The position numbers and the translations under genes are program-made. DNA of 29,536 bases from VBDM01 sp041493345 (GTDB lineage: Bacteria; Pseudomonadota; Gammaproteobacteria; Burkholderiales; SG8-39). The stretch spans positions 1-29,536 of the forward strand of contig JBGPYQ010000013.1 of the NCBI GenBank assembly GCA_041493345.1. Direction: 5' to 3'. The first letter of the stretch is position 1, and each line of letters starts with the position of its first letter. The notes beneath the pieces are model-generated. The model searched no databases, had not been told where the DNA came from, and saw only the letters and a list, made by a program, of their open reading frames with translations. Positions 14,751 to 22,948 of the stretch are shown here, piece after piece.

Positions 14751-15812
14751 ATGAAGATTCTCGTTTTGCCGGGCGACGGTATCGGGCCCGAGATCACCGC
14801 TGCTACCCTCGCGGTTCTCGAGCGCGCCAATACGCTCTTCAAGCTCGGCCTGGAATGGCAGAAGGAAGAAGTCGGGCTCGTGTCGCTGAAGAAGGAAGGC
14901 ACGACGCTCCCCGCCAGCGTGATGGACGCGGCGCGCAAGGCCGCCGGCGTGATCCTCGGTCCGCTTTCGACCTACGAGTATCCGCCGCGCGAGCAGGGCG
15001 GCATCAATGCGTCGGGCGAAATGCGCACCCGGCTCGATCTCTACGCCAACATCCGCCCCGCCAGATCGCGCCTCGGCGTCGGATTGACCGGAAAGCCGGT
15101 CGATCTCGTGTTCTACCGCGAGAACACCGAAGGCTTCTATGCCGACCGCAACATGTACATGGGCAGCGGCGAATTCATGCCGACCGAGGACATGGCGCTT
15201 GCAGTGCGCCGCGTCACGGCGAAGTGCTGCGAGCGCATCGCGCGCCGCGCGTTCGAGGCGGCAGCGGCCCGGCGCAATAAAGTGACCGCGGTGCACAAGG
15301 CGAATGTTTTCAGGATCTCCGACGGCCTTTTCCTGCGCGAGGTGCGCAGGGTCGCGCGGGAATTTCCCGGTGTGCAGCTGGAGGAAGTGATCGTCGATGC
15401 GATGGCCGCGCTCCTGCTGCGCGATCCGATGCGCTTCGATGTCATCGTCACCGGGAACATGTACGGCGACATTCTTTCGGAGGAGGCCTCGGAGCTCTCG
15501 GGGGGCCTCGGTCTTGGCGGCTCGATCAACGCCGGGGACGAGCTCTGCGTCGCGCAGGCGCAGCACGGTTCGGCGCCGGATATCGCCGGCAAGGACCGGG
15601 CGAATCCGACTTCGCTCATTTTGTCGGCGGCAATGCTGCTCGAATGGATAGGCAGGCGCCAAGGAAGCGAAGTGCTCGGCCGCGCAGCGCGTGCGATCGA
15701 CGCAGCCGTGGATGCGGCGCTCAATAATCCCGCGACGCGCACCGCCGACCTGGGCGGCAAGCTGGGAACGCAGGAGTTCGCAAGGGCGGTCGCCGCGAAG
15801 CTGGTGTTGTGA
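14751..15812 (+). CDS. Isocitrate/isopropylmalate-family dehydrogenase
   Basis: A 353-residue NAD-type beta-decarboxylating dehydrogenase starting at ATG 14751. Motifs: ILVLPGDGIGPEI at the start, MRTRLDLYANIRPARS (substrate arginines R92, R94, R102), FYRENTEGFYA (Y130), VHKANVFRISDG (K183), IVDAMAALL (D216) and TGNMYGDILSEEASELSG (D240). HGSAPDIAGKDRANPTSLIL is the NAD-binding loop. The family includes isopropylmalate, isocitrate, homoisocitrate and tartrate/malate dehydrogenases. No leucine-pathway genes lie nearby and the gene follows a Bug receptor, so a catabolic 2-hydroxy-acid substrate such as tartrate or a malate derivative is more likely than leucine synthesis. The third metal aspartate is replaced by E244. 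Confidence 0.9.
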   Translation: MKILVLPGDGIGPEITAATLAVLERANTLFKLGLEWQKEEVGLVSLKKEGTTLPASVMDAARKAAGVILGPLSTYEYPPREQGGINASGEMRTRLDLYANIRPARSRLGVGLTGKPVDLVFYRENTEGFYADRNMYMGSGEFMPTEDMALAVRRVTAKCCERIARRAFEAAAARRNKVTAVHKANVFRISDGLFLREVRRVAREFPGVQLEEVIVDAMAALLLRDPMRFDVIVTGNMYGDILSEEASELSGGLGLGGSINAGDELCVAQAQHGSAPDIAGKDRANPTSLILSAAMLLEWIGRRQGSEVLGRAARAIDAAVDAALNNPATRTADLGGKLGTQEFARAVAAKLVL

Positions 15813-16112
15813 AAGGCCCGCCGTTCGCCTGAAAAGAGAACGCCGGGGAACCAGAGGCTCCCGGCGTTCGGCCGACGTTTGCCCGTCATGCCGTTTACAC
15901 CCGTACCGGGTACCGGGATCCTTGCGGAGTACCGGTCGGCCAACGTAGCGGCTGCGATTGGCAGCCTTGCTTGACCGGCATTGGGAGGAGGCTGTTACCG
16001 GTCGTCGTCACCGCGCCCGAGGGTCTCCCGGAGTCGGCATCCGGGTTTCTAGCAAGCGGCGCGAGACAGTTTCATTCTTACTCCTGGCCGATTGAGGGCG
16101 ATTTGATCTAGA
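15813..16112. other. Intergenic region between convergent operons
   Basis: About 300 bases with no supported coding frame. It contains the hairpin at 15839-15868, several KpnI-like GTACCGG clusters (15903-15916, 15931-15937) and a GC-rich, structure-prone middle, and ends at an FNR-type palindrome. Nothing recognisable as an RNA gene, though a small RNA cannot be excluded. Confidence 0.45.
15839..15868 (+). terminator. Strong hairpin after the dehydrogenase gene
   Basis: AACGCCGGG (15839-15847) and CCCGGCGTT (15860-15868) form a perfect nine-pair stem with a 12-base loop, 26 bases after the dehydrogenase stop codon. It is A-rich just upstream but lacks a T tract downstream, so it may end the plus-strand operon with a factor or only protect the transcript end. 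Confidence 0.45.
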
Positions 16113-16116
16113 TCAA
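16103..16116. promoter_or_regulatory. Perfect FNR/Anr-type palindrome
   Basis: TTGATCTAGATCAA matches the FNR/Anr consensus TTGAT-N4-ATCAA exactly and is extended by T/A on both sides (16102-16117). It overlaps the stop codon of the molybdenum hydroxylase gene and has no start codon close by on either strand, so its target is unclear. Confidence 0.45.
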
Positions 16117-18500
16117 AGTTTGTATCCAATAGCCCGCCAGATCTTCTCCGGCGTGGCCGGCATGGCGATGTCGCGGACGCCGAATCCGGAAAGCGCATTG
16201 ATGATCGCGTTGATGGCGGCCGCAGGCGCGGGCGTCGTTCCGCCTTCGCCCCCGGCCTTGACGCCGAGCGGATTCGTCGGCGAGAGCACTTCGACGATCT
16301 CGGTCGAAAAAGAAGGCAGCGAGTCGGAGCGCGGCAATCCGTAGTCCATCAGCGAGCCTGCGATCGGCTGTCCCGACGCGGGATCGATGTGGCAGAGCTC
16401 CCACATTGCCTGGCCGACGCCTTGCGCGATGCCGCCGTGAGTCTGGCCGTGGACGATCAGCGGGTTGATGCAGCGGCCGACGTCGTCCACCGACGCGTAT
16501 CGCGTGATGTCCACCCATCCCGTTTCGGGATCGACATCGCACTCGCAGATCGCGCATCCGTTCGGAAAGACCGGATCGTGCATCTCGTTGTCGGCGATGA
16601 CGGCGAGTCCGCCCTTGAGTTCTTTCGGCAGCAGGCCTTCGGCCGCTTCGCGCGCGAGTTCCAGGAAGTCGAATGACTTGTTCGCCTGCGGCGCGGAGAA
16701 ACGCCCATTCGTGAACTCGATCTGCGCCGCGCTCGTTTCAAGGAGGAACGCAGCGATTTTCCTGCCGTTTTCGATCAGCTCCTTTGCGGCGATCGAGAAC
16801 ACCGTCGCGGCGTGGCGCATCGAGCGCCCGGAATGCGAGCCGCCGCCCACGCTGACGACGTCGGTGTCGCCGAGGAGGATGTCGATCGCTTCGACGGGGA
16901 CGGTAAGAAGTGACGAGATGACTTGCGCGAAACTCGTTTCGTGGCCCTGGCCGGCAGGCTGCGTGCCGATGACGACCCTGACGCGCCCCGCGGGCGTGAT
17001 GGTGATCTCGGCGCGCTCCTTCGGAGCGCCGATCGAGGATTCGACATAGTTCGCGAGACCGAGGCCGAGCAGCTTGCCGCGCGCGGCCGCCGCCTTGCGG
17101 CGCGCTTCGAACCCGTCCCAGTCGGCGGTTTTCATGGCGAGATCCATGTTGGCCTCGTAGGTGCCGCTGTCGTAGGTCATCCCCACCGCGTTTGTGTACG
17201 GCATCGCTTCGGGACGAACCAGGTTCATGCGGCGCAATTCGATTCTGTCGAGGCCCAATTCCTTCGCGGCCGTGTCGATCAATCGCTCGATCGCGAAGGT
17301 GACCTCGGGGCGGCCCGAGCTGCGATAGGCCTGCGTCGGCGCGGTGTTGGTGAACACGGCGCGGCTTCGGAGCGTCGCGGCGGGAATGTCGTAGGAGCCG
17401 GTGATGAGCCCCGATCCCTTGCTGAGAGGGGAGAGCGACACACAGCGCGCGCCGACGTTGCTCAAGTTGGATGCGCGCAGGGCGAGAAATTTTCCGTCGG
17501 AGCGGAGCGCGAGCTCGACCTGAGTGACGAGGTCGCGTCCCTGGTAGTCGGAGAGGAACGATTCGGATCGCGCGGCGGTGTACTTGACGGGGCAACCGAG
17601 TTTGCGTGACGCCCAAAGCACGAGGCCGAACTCCACGTAGACGCGATTGCGCGAGCCGAAATTGCCGCCGACGTCATGGGAGAGCACGCGCAACTGCCTG
17701 GAATCGACCCCCAGTATCGACGCAAGCTCCCTTTTGTGGCGGACGGCGCCGCCGCTTCCGGCGTAGAGCGTGTAGCGGCCCGTGCCCGCATCGTAAGACC
17801 CGAGCGCCGCGCGCGGCTCGAGCGCAACAGCCGTGCACCGTCCGACGTGGAAGTCCATCTTTATGATGTGATCCGCTGAGGCAAAGGCGCGATTGGTGGC
17901 CTCGCGATCGCCGAACACCGTGTCCACGAGCACGTTGTCCGGCACTTCGTCCCACACGGGCGGTGCGCCCGATTTTTCCTTGATATCTAGCGCGTCCTCG
18001 GAGTGCGTCACCCACGGCAGCTCTTCGTACTCGACTTGCACGGCTTCGGCGGCGTCCGCCGCCTGCTCCCTGGTTTCAGCGACCACCATCGCGACGGCCT
18101 CGCCCACGTGGCGAACCTTGTCCGTCGGCAGGAGCAGGTGAGGGCCTTCGAAGATTTCCCCGCCGCCGGGAGCGGTGAGCTTCATGTCGTGTTTCGTGGC
18201 GGGCAGCGGAGTGTGCGGAATCGGGCCGAGGCGGTCGGCCGCGCAGTCTGCGCCGCCGAAAACGCCGAGCACGCCCGGCATGGCGCGCGCCTGCGCCGCG
18301 TCGATGCGGAGGATCTTCGCGTGCGGGAAGGGCGAGCGTACCATCGCGGCGTACGCCTGCCCGGCCATGCTGAAGTCGTCGCTGAAACGGCCGGCTCCGG
18401 TCAGGAGGCGCAGGTCTTCCTTGCGCCGCAACGGCCGGCCGATGGCGCCGGACACGGCGCCCTCCGGAGCCCTCAGGTCATTCACTGTTTTCCCGCTCAA
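16113..18500 (-). CDS. Xanthine dehydrogenase/CoxL-type molybdenum hydroxylase, large subunit
   Basis: A 795-residue molybdopterin-binding subunit, full length for the family. It contains GRPLRRKEDLRLLTGAGRFS at the start, HDVGGNFGSRNRVYVE (about 275-290), TQAYRSSGRPEVTFAIER (389-406) at the active-site loop, QPAGQGHETSFAQ (514-526) and GVKAGGEGGTTPAPAAAIN with the catalytic glutamate E752. The loop is AYRSSGR, not the AYRCSFR of form I CO dehydrogenase, so CO oxidation is unlikely. A hydroxylase of an aromatic or heterocyclic acid or aldehyde is more plausible. The start is TTG 18500, overlapping the Bug stop as TTGA; GTG 18485 is an alternative. The small [2Fe-2S] and medium FAD subunits are absent from this window. 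Confidence 0.92.
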   Translation of the reverse strand: MSGKTVNDLRAPEGAVSGAIGRPLRRKEDLRLLTGAGRFSDDFSMAGQAYAAMVRSPFPHAKILRIDAAQARAMPGVLGVFGGADCAADRLGPIPHTPLPATKHDMKLTAPGGGEIFEGPHLLLPTDKVRHVGEAVAMVVAETREQAADAAEAVQVEYEELPWVTHSEDALDIKEKSGAPPVWDEVPDNVLVDTVFGDREATNRAFASADHIIKMDFHVGRCTAVALEPRAALGSYDAGTGRYTLYAGSGGAVRHKRELASILGVDSRQLRVLSHDVGGNFGSRNRVYVEFGLVLWASRKLGCPVKYTAARSESFLSDYQGRDLVTQVELALRSDGKFLALRASNLSNVGARCVSLSPLSKGSGLITGSYDIPAATLRSRAVFTNTAPTQAYRSSGRPEVTFAIERLIDTAAKELGLDRIELRRMNLVRPEAMPYTNAVGMTYDSGTYEANMDLAMKTADWDGFEARRKAAAARGKLLGLGLANYVESSIGAPKERAEITITPAGRVRVVIGTQPAGQGHETSFAQVISSLLTVPVEAIDILLGDTDVVSVGGGSHSGRSMRHAATVFSIAAKELIENGRKIAAFLLETSAAQIEFTNGRFSAPQANKSFDFLELAREAAEGLLPKELKGGLAVIADNEMHDPVFPNGCAICECDVDPETGWVDITRYASVDDVGRCINPLIVHGQTHGGIAQGVGQAMWELCHIDPASGQPIAGSLMDYGLPRSDSLPSFSTEIVEVLSPTNPLGVKAGGEGGTTPAPAAAINAIINALSGFGVRDIAMPATPEKIWRAIGYKL

Positions 18501-19474
18501 TCGATTTTCGCGCCGACGGCCTTCACCACCTCGCCGTACCTGGCGTACTGCGCTTGAATGAGCGCAGCGAATTCTTCCGGCGTGGCGATGAAAGGCTCGA
18601 GCCCGCCGACGTTGTGGATCCTGCTGCGCATGTCGGGGTCGGCGAGCAGGCGGTTCGTTTCAGCGCGCAGCTTCGAGAGCACCGGCGCCGGCATGCCGGC
18701 CGGCGCGAACAGTCCCAGCCACGCAGTGACTTCCAGCCCCGGAAAGAACTCGCCGAGCGTCGGCAAGTCCGGGAACGTCGCGGAACGCTGCTTGCCCGCG
18801 ACCGCAAGCCCGCGCAGCTTGCCTGCCTTGATTTGCCCGGTGACGGAATTGCCGCCGAACATCACCGGCACCTCGCCGGCGAGCACCGCAAGGGTGGCGG
18901 GACCCCCGCCCTTGTAGGGCACGTGCACGAGGTCGATGTGCGCCCGCGCTTTCAGCATTTCCATGGTGAGATGGTGCTGGCTGCCGTTGCCGATCGACGC
19001 GTACGCCAGCGGCGGATTGGCGCGGCGCGCGTACTCGAGGAACTCCTGCAGGTTCTTCACCGGCAGCGCGGGATTGATCGAGAGCACCATCTGGGTGGTG
19101 ATGAGCGGGGCCACAGGCGTGAGGTCCTTCAGCGTATCGAGCGGCATGTTTGCGTAAAGGTGCGGGCTGATGACGATCTGGCTGTCCTGTCCGAGCAGCA
19201 GCGTGTAGCCGTCGGGCGCCGCCTTCGCGGTGATCTCGCTCGCGAGATTGCCGTTGGAGCCCGGGCGGTTTTCCACGACCACGGGCTGGCCGAGCGCCTC
19301 GGCGAGCCTGGGCGCGAACACGCGGGCGATGGTGTCGCTCGCACCGCCCGGAGGATTGGGCACGAGCAGCCGGATCGGCCGCGCGGGGTACTGCGCCGAC
19401 GCGGCCGCGGCGAACAGCGCCAGCGACAGGCCCGCCGCGACATTCGCAAGATGCGAGACACGAGTCGTTTTCAT
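18497..19474 (-). CDS. Bug/TctC-type periplasmic solute receptor
   Basis: A 325-residue solute-binding protein. A basic start and hydrophobic LALFAAAASA end the signal peptide at about residue 27. Mature blocks: YPARPIRLLVPNPPGGASDT, ENRPGSNGNLASE, ALPVKNLQEFLEYARRANPP, LVHVPYKGGGPATLAVLAGE and WLGLFAPAGMPAPVLSKLR. It is upstream of, and overlaps by four bases, the molybdenum hydroxylase gene, a tight pairing that suggests it captures that enzyme's substrate. Ligand unknown. The start ATG 19474 lies after GGGGG (19485-19489). It is distinct in sequence from the Bug protein at 13747 (different C-terminal lobe), so not a recent duplicate. Confidence 0.93.
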   Translation of the reverse strand: MKTTRVSHLANVAAGLSLALFAAAASAQYPARPIRLLVPNPPGGASDTIARVFAPRLAEALGQPVVVENRPGSNGNLASEITAKAAPDGYTLLLGQDSQIVISPHLYANMPLDTLKDLTPVAPLITTQMVLSINPALPVKNLQEFLEYARRANPPLAYASIGNGSQHHLTMEMLKARAHIDLVHVPYKGGGPATLAVLAGEVPVMFGGNSVTGQIKAGKLRGLAVAGKQRSATFPDLPTLGEFFPGLEVTAWLGLFAPAGMPAPVLSKLRAETNRLLADPDMRSRIHNVGGLEPFIATPEEFAALIQAQYARYGEVVKAVGAKID

Positions 19475-19617
19475 GGTTCACCCCCGGAACGGCAGTGCCG
19501 CCATTGTGTCGGCAAAGGCAGAATCAGTCCAGACGCCCGCAACGCGCGCGCATTTTCCCCAATGCCGCCCGGCACGGCTAGAATGCGCCTTCCCCGATTA
19601 TCTTTTACGGACTGCCA

Positions 19618-20124
19618 ATGAACATATCAATGTACCAGGCGAGCGCGCCGCGCTTCGTCAATATCCTGACAAACCTTTCCGCCATCCTCGACAAGGCGCA
19701 GGCCCACGTGGAGGCGAAGAAGATCGAATCCGCGGCATTGACCACGTACCGGCTGTTCCCGGACATGCTGCCGATGACGCGCCAGGTGCAGATTTCCTGC
19801 GACACGGCGAAGGGCGCGGTGGCACGGCTGGCCGGGGTGGACATCCCGAAACACGAGGACACCGAGCAGACGATCCCCGAGTTGAAGGCGCGGATCGCGA
19901 AGACCATCGACTTCATCGGGACCTTCAAGCCCGCGCAGATCGACGGCAGTGAGGACAAGAACATCCACCTCAAGCTCGGTCCGCGCGAGGTCGATTGGAA
20001 GGGAATGCAATACCTGCTCGGCTTTGCGCTGCCGAACTTTTATTTTCACGTCACGACCGCCTACGCCATCCTGCGCCACAACGGCGTGGACATCGGCAAG
20101 CGCGACTACATCGGCAATCCCTGA
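19618..20124 (+). CDS. DUF1993 family protein
   Basis: A 168-residue cytoplasmic helical protein. It opens MNISMYQASAPRFVNILTNL and continues AQAHVEAKKIESAALTTYRL, FPDMLPMTRQVQISCDTAKG, DTEQTIPELKARIAKTIDFI, and GFALPNFYFHVTTAYAILRH with NGVDIGKRDYIG at the end. This block order is that of DUF1993, a DinB-like four-helix bundle family of unknown function; the histidines in the helix bundle could hold a metal. Length is normal. ATG 19618 is clear by homology although no strong ribosome site precedes it. It is convergent with the lyase gene that ends 11 bases downstream. Confidence 0.9.
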   Translation: MNISMYQASAPRFVNILTNLSAILDKAQAHVEAKKIESAALTTYRLFPDMLPMTRQVQISCDTAKGAVARLAGVDIPKHEDTEQTIPELKARIAKTIDFIGTFKPAQIDGSEDKNIHLKLGPREVDWKGMQYLLGFALPNFYFHVTTAYAILRHNGVDIGKRDYIGNP

Positions 20125-20135
20125 TCAGAGCTTCC

Positions 20136-21002
20136 CTAGCCTCCGCCCAGAAATTTCTTCATCCAGCGCTTGTAGTCGCTATCGCGGGTCACCCGCATCA
20201 TCAGCTCCGGCGACGCGACATCGGTGATTTTTCCGGGCGGGGTGCCCTCACGCAGCGCCTTCAGCGTCTCGTGCACCGCGCGCACCGCGGCCAAAAAAGG
20301 CTGGTGGCCTTGCAGGCTGATGCGCACGCCGAGGCCGCTCAGGTAGTCCCGGTCCGCCAGCTCCGGCCCGGTGCTGCCGAGGAAGATCGGGATCCTGACT
20401 GCGGACGCGAGCTCATCGAGCTGATCGCGGGTCTTGAGGCCGGCAAAGAAAATGGCATCCGCGCCGGCCGCTTCGTAAGCCTTTGCGCGCTCGACGGCAT
20501 CCTTGACGCCGCTGACCGCCGCCGCGCTCGTTCTTCCCACGATCACGAGCTCCGGGTCTTGGCGCGCGTCGAGCGCCGCGCGCATTTTGCCTGCGCCTTC
20601 TGCGATGGAGACGAGCTGCATCTTGTTTGCGGCGCCGAAAGGCGCGGGCAGCTCCGTGTCCTCTATGGTCAGCGCGGCAACGCCGGCCGTCTCGAGCTCT
20701 TCCACCGTGCGCCTCACGTTGAGCGCGTTGCCGTAGCCGTGATCCGCGTCCACGATGAGCGGCAGCGTGCCGGCGCGGCAGATCCGGTAAGCCTGCCCGG
20801 CAAATTCCGGTAGCGAGAGCACGACCAGGTCCGGCGCGCCCAGGACCGTGAATGAGGCCACCGATCCCGCGAACATGCCGCACTCGAAGCTCAGGTCCTC
20901 GGCGATGCGCGCGGAGATCGGGTCGAATACGGAGCCGGGGTACACGCAGCGTCCCGCCGAGAGGAGGGCGCGAAAGCGCCGGCGTCTTTCGTTCCAGTTC
21001 AT
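20136..21002 (-). CDS. Isocitrate lyase/PEP mutase family enzyme, oxaloacetate decarboxylase-like
   Basis: A 288-residue TIM-barrel enzyme of the PEP mutase/isocitrate lyase superfamily. I start it at ATG 21002, with GGAAAGGA just upstream, because MNWNERRRRFRALLSAGRC is the family's usual N-terminus; the upstream extension to 21140 is not conserved-looking. Blocks: YPGSVFDPISARIAEDLSFE, GMFAGSVASFTVLGAPDLVV, DADHGYGNALNVRRTVEELE, ALTIEDTELPAPFG and VIVGRTSA. These and the length match the PA4872-type oxaloacetate decarboxylases rather than methylisocitrate lyase, whose KKCGH signature is absent. It probably cleaves or decarboxylates a small oxo-acid. It lies in the Bug and hydroxylase region, consistent with organic-acid breakdown. 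Confidence 0.88.
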   Translation of the reverse strand: MNWNERRRRFRALLSAGRCVYPGSVFDPISARIAEDLSFECGMFAGSVASFTVLGAPDLVVLSLPEFAGQAYRICRAGTLPLIVDADHGYGNALNVRRTVEELETAGVAALTIEDTELPAPFGAANKMQLVSIAEGAGKMRAALDARQDPELVIVGRTSAAAVSGVKDAVERAKAYEAAGADAIFFAGLKTRDQLDELASAVRIPIFLGSTGPELADRDYLSGLGVRISLQGHQPFLAAVRAVHETLKALREGTPPGKITDVASPELMMRVTRDSDYKRWMKKFLGGG

Positions 21003-21243
21003 ATGTCCTTTCCAGCCGGCGATGAGCGGCTGAATACGCGGGTCGTCGGGCAGCTCGTTGCCGATGGCGCTCATCGCTTGCCGGCAGACAATATACGCGA
21101 AGACCTCCGCCATCGAGGCGGGGTACCGGTACCGGGCCATGGCCTCAAACTGCCGGCGGGCGCGCTTTCACGGGGTGGGCGTCAGCCTGCTACGATAGCA
21201 ATCCGCCCCGCAGACGGGGGCGCATTGACGAGGAGGTTTTGCC

Positions 21244-21942
21244 ATGGATCGCAGGACTTTTCTCCACGCAGGCGGCGCGCTTGCGCTCGCGGCCTGCGCC
21301 ACGCCCCGCCGCGGGGAATTCGAGGCGGCCGCGGTGCCGGCGCCGCAGTGGCGAGTGGGCGACAGCTGGACCTTCCGCCGCACCGACGGCTACAACGGCC
21401 TGCCGCGGGGAGTGCTGACGCGCAGGGTCGAGTCGATCGACCCGGGCGGCATCCGCTTTATTACGGTCGATGAAATCGGGCGCGTGCACGACGACGCATT
21501 GTTCGAATCCCCCGGCATCGAAGTATCCGGCACCCTGAGCGAAGACACGCCGAGAATCGGGACCTTTGCGCCGCCTCTGCGGATGTACGAATTTCCGCTC
21601 GTTTCCGGCAAGGAATGGCGGCAGGCGGTCCACCGTACCGATTCCAACGGGTACCGCATCTACATGACCGCATCGATCGGCGTCGAAGGCTGGGAAGAAG
21701 TCCGCGCGGGGGACAAAGCCTACCGGGCCCTTGTCATCCGCCGCACTTTCATGCTTGGGCCGGGATATTCGTATCCGTATTTCCGCAACCTGAACCGCGA
21801 GGAAGTCGAATGGTACGTGCCCGAGCTGCGCAGCCCGGCGCGCATTCGCACCTACGAGTGGTACCCTCCTCACGCCGGCGGCCTGGGAATATACCCGGGA
21901 AATTTTTTCCACGACGCGCTGGAATCTTTCCGGCTGGCCTGA
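21244..21942 (+). CDS. Putative lipoprotein with a Tat-like signal peptide
   Basis: A 232-residue protein from ATG 21244 after GAGGAGG (21231-21237). The signal MDRRTFLHAGGALALAAC contains a twin-arginine-like RRTFL and a lipobox (Cys18), suggesting Tat export of a lipid-anchored protein. The mature part is beta-rich: QWRVGDSWTFRRTDGYN, GGIRFITVDEIGRVHDD, YRALVIRRTFMLGPGYSYPY, FRNLNREEVEWYVPE and RIRTYEWYPP. The pattern of WxVGDxWxFR followed by paired strands resembles periplasmic lipoproteins of unknown function in Burkholderiales. No catalytic residues are recognisable. Likely cotranscribed with the methyltransferase-like gene 80 bases downstream, unless the GNRA hairpin at 21964 stops it. 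Confidence 0.65.
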   Translation: MDRRTFLHAGGALALAACATPRRGEFEAAAVPAPQWRVGDSWTFRRTDGYNGLPRGVLTRRVESIDPGGIRFITVDEIGRVHDDALFESPGIEVSGTLSEDTPRIGTFAPPLRMYEFPLVSGKEWRQAVHRTDSNGYRIYMTASIGVEGWEEVRAGDKAYRALVIRRTFMLGPGYSYPYFRNLNREEVEWYVPELRSPARIRTYEWYPPHAGGLGIYPGNFFHDALESFRLA

Positions 21943-21963
21943 TTTTTCGTCCGCTTCGGGCCG

Positions 21964-21985
21964 GCGCGGGGCGCGAGCCCCGCGC
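21964..21985 (+). other. Perfect hairpin with a GNRA tetraloop
   Basis: GCGCGGGGC (21964-21972) pairs fully with GCCCCGCGC (21977-21985) around loop GCGA, a GNRA-type loop. It lies between the lipoprotein stop and the ribosome site of the methyltransferase-like gene. No T tract follows, so it is more likely an mRNA structure than a terminator. Confidence 0.6.
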
Positions 21986-22021
21986 GTGCACAGGGCTGTC
22001 CGTTCATTGGGAGAACAAGCG

Positions 22022-22840
22022 ATGTCCGTAAGGCGTTACGCGCATCAGGGGTTGTTGATTCTGGCTTTTTCCGCGATTGCGATTTGTGCTCCCGCACAGA
22101 CGCCGACCCAGCAGGGCTTCGAGCCGCAGGTCGGGCAAGCGGGCAAGGATGTGATCTGGGTGCCTTCGCCCATGGAGCTCGTGGAAAAAATGCTCGACAT
22201 GGCGAAAGTCGTGCCGGGAGATTTTGTGATCGACCTCGGCTCGGGCGATGGCCGCACCGTGATTGCCGCCGCAAAGCGGGGGGCGCGCGCTCTCGGCATC
22301 GAGTACGACCCTGACATGGTTGCGCTCTCCAGGCGCAACGCCGCGAGTGCGGGAACGGGCGACAAGGCCACATTTGTCCAGGCGGACATCTTCCAGAGCG
22401 ATCTCTCTCGCGCCACCGTGATTTCCATGTTCCTGCTGACCGAGCTGAATCTCAAGCTGCGTCCTGCGATCCTGTCCCTCAAGCCCGGTACCCGCATCGT
22501 GGCGAACTCTTTCAAAATGGGAGACTGGGCGCCGGACGAAACCGCCGAGCTCGGCTGCGAAACCTACTGCACGGCTTACCTCTGGATCGTGCCGGCGAGG
22601 GTTGAGGGCAAGTGGCAGCTTCCTCAGGGCGAGCTGACCCTCAAGCAGGAGTTCCAGATGGTGTCGGGGACGCTGAGGAGGGGAAATACCATCGTGCCGA
22701 TCTCCAGGGGCAGACTGCGCGGGGACCAGATCAGATTCGTGACTCCGGATGCGGACTATCGCGGCCGCATCGGCGAAAAAGCGATCGAGGGAACGGTCAA
22801 ATCCTCCGGCGGTACCGTTGCCTGGAAAGCTTCGCGCTGA
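22022..22840 (+). CDS. Exported class I SAM methyltransferase-like protein
   Basis: A 272-residue protein from ATG 22022, after GGGAGAA. It begins with a signal peptide: basic MSVRRYAHQ, then GLLILAFSAIAICAPAQ. The catalytic-type fold follows: DLGSGDGRTVIAAAKRGA (motif I, SAM-binding), LGIEYDPDMVALSRRNA, TFVQADIFQSDL and a late block SLKPGTRIVANSFKMGDWAP. This matches SAM methyltransferases with a normal motif I, yet a Sec signal peptide is present. Similar exported methyltransferase-like genes occur in Burkholderiales with unknown targets. A C-terminal beta-rich part (QLPQGELTLKQEFQMVSGTL) may be a separate binding domain. A strong terminator lies 58 bases downstream. Confidence 0.8.
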   Translation: MSVRRYAHQGLLILAFSAIAICAPAQTPTQQGFEPQVGQAGKDVIWVPSPMELVEKMLDMAKVVPGDFVIDLGSGDGRTVIAAAKRGARALGIEYDPDMVALSRRNAASAGTGDKATFVQADIFQSDLSRATVISMFLLTELNLKLRPAILSLKPGTRIVANSFKMGDWAPDETAELGCETYCTAYLWIVPARVEGKWQLPQGELTLKQEFQMVSGTLRRGNTIVPISRGRLRGDQIRFVTPDADYRGRIGEKAIEGTVKSSGGTVAWKASR

Positions 22841-22897
22841 CCCGGAACACGCGGGCGGGTCTTGCCCTGCGGCAGGCCCCCGCCCCGGTAGACGTAC

Positions 22898-22943
22898 GGC
22901 CTGCCGTCCGGATTGCCCGGATGGCAGGCCCCCATGCCTTTTT
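22898..22943 (+). terminator. Long-stem terminator between convergent genes
   Basis: A 14-pair stem, GGCCTGCCGTCCGG (22898-22911) with CCGGATGGCAGGCC (22917-22930), has one G-T pair and loop ATTGC. CTTTTT follows after eight bases (22938-22943). It ends the methyltransferase-like gene on the plus strand; on the minus strand the stem lies just past the CHRD gene but without a T tract. Confidence 0.65.
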
Positions 22944-22948
22944 CCGCT

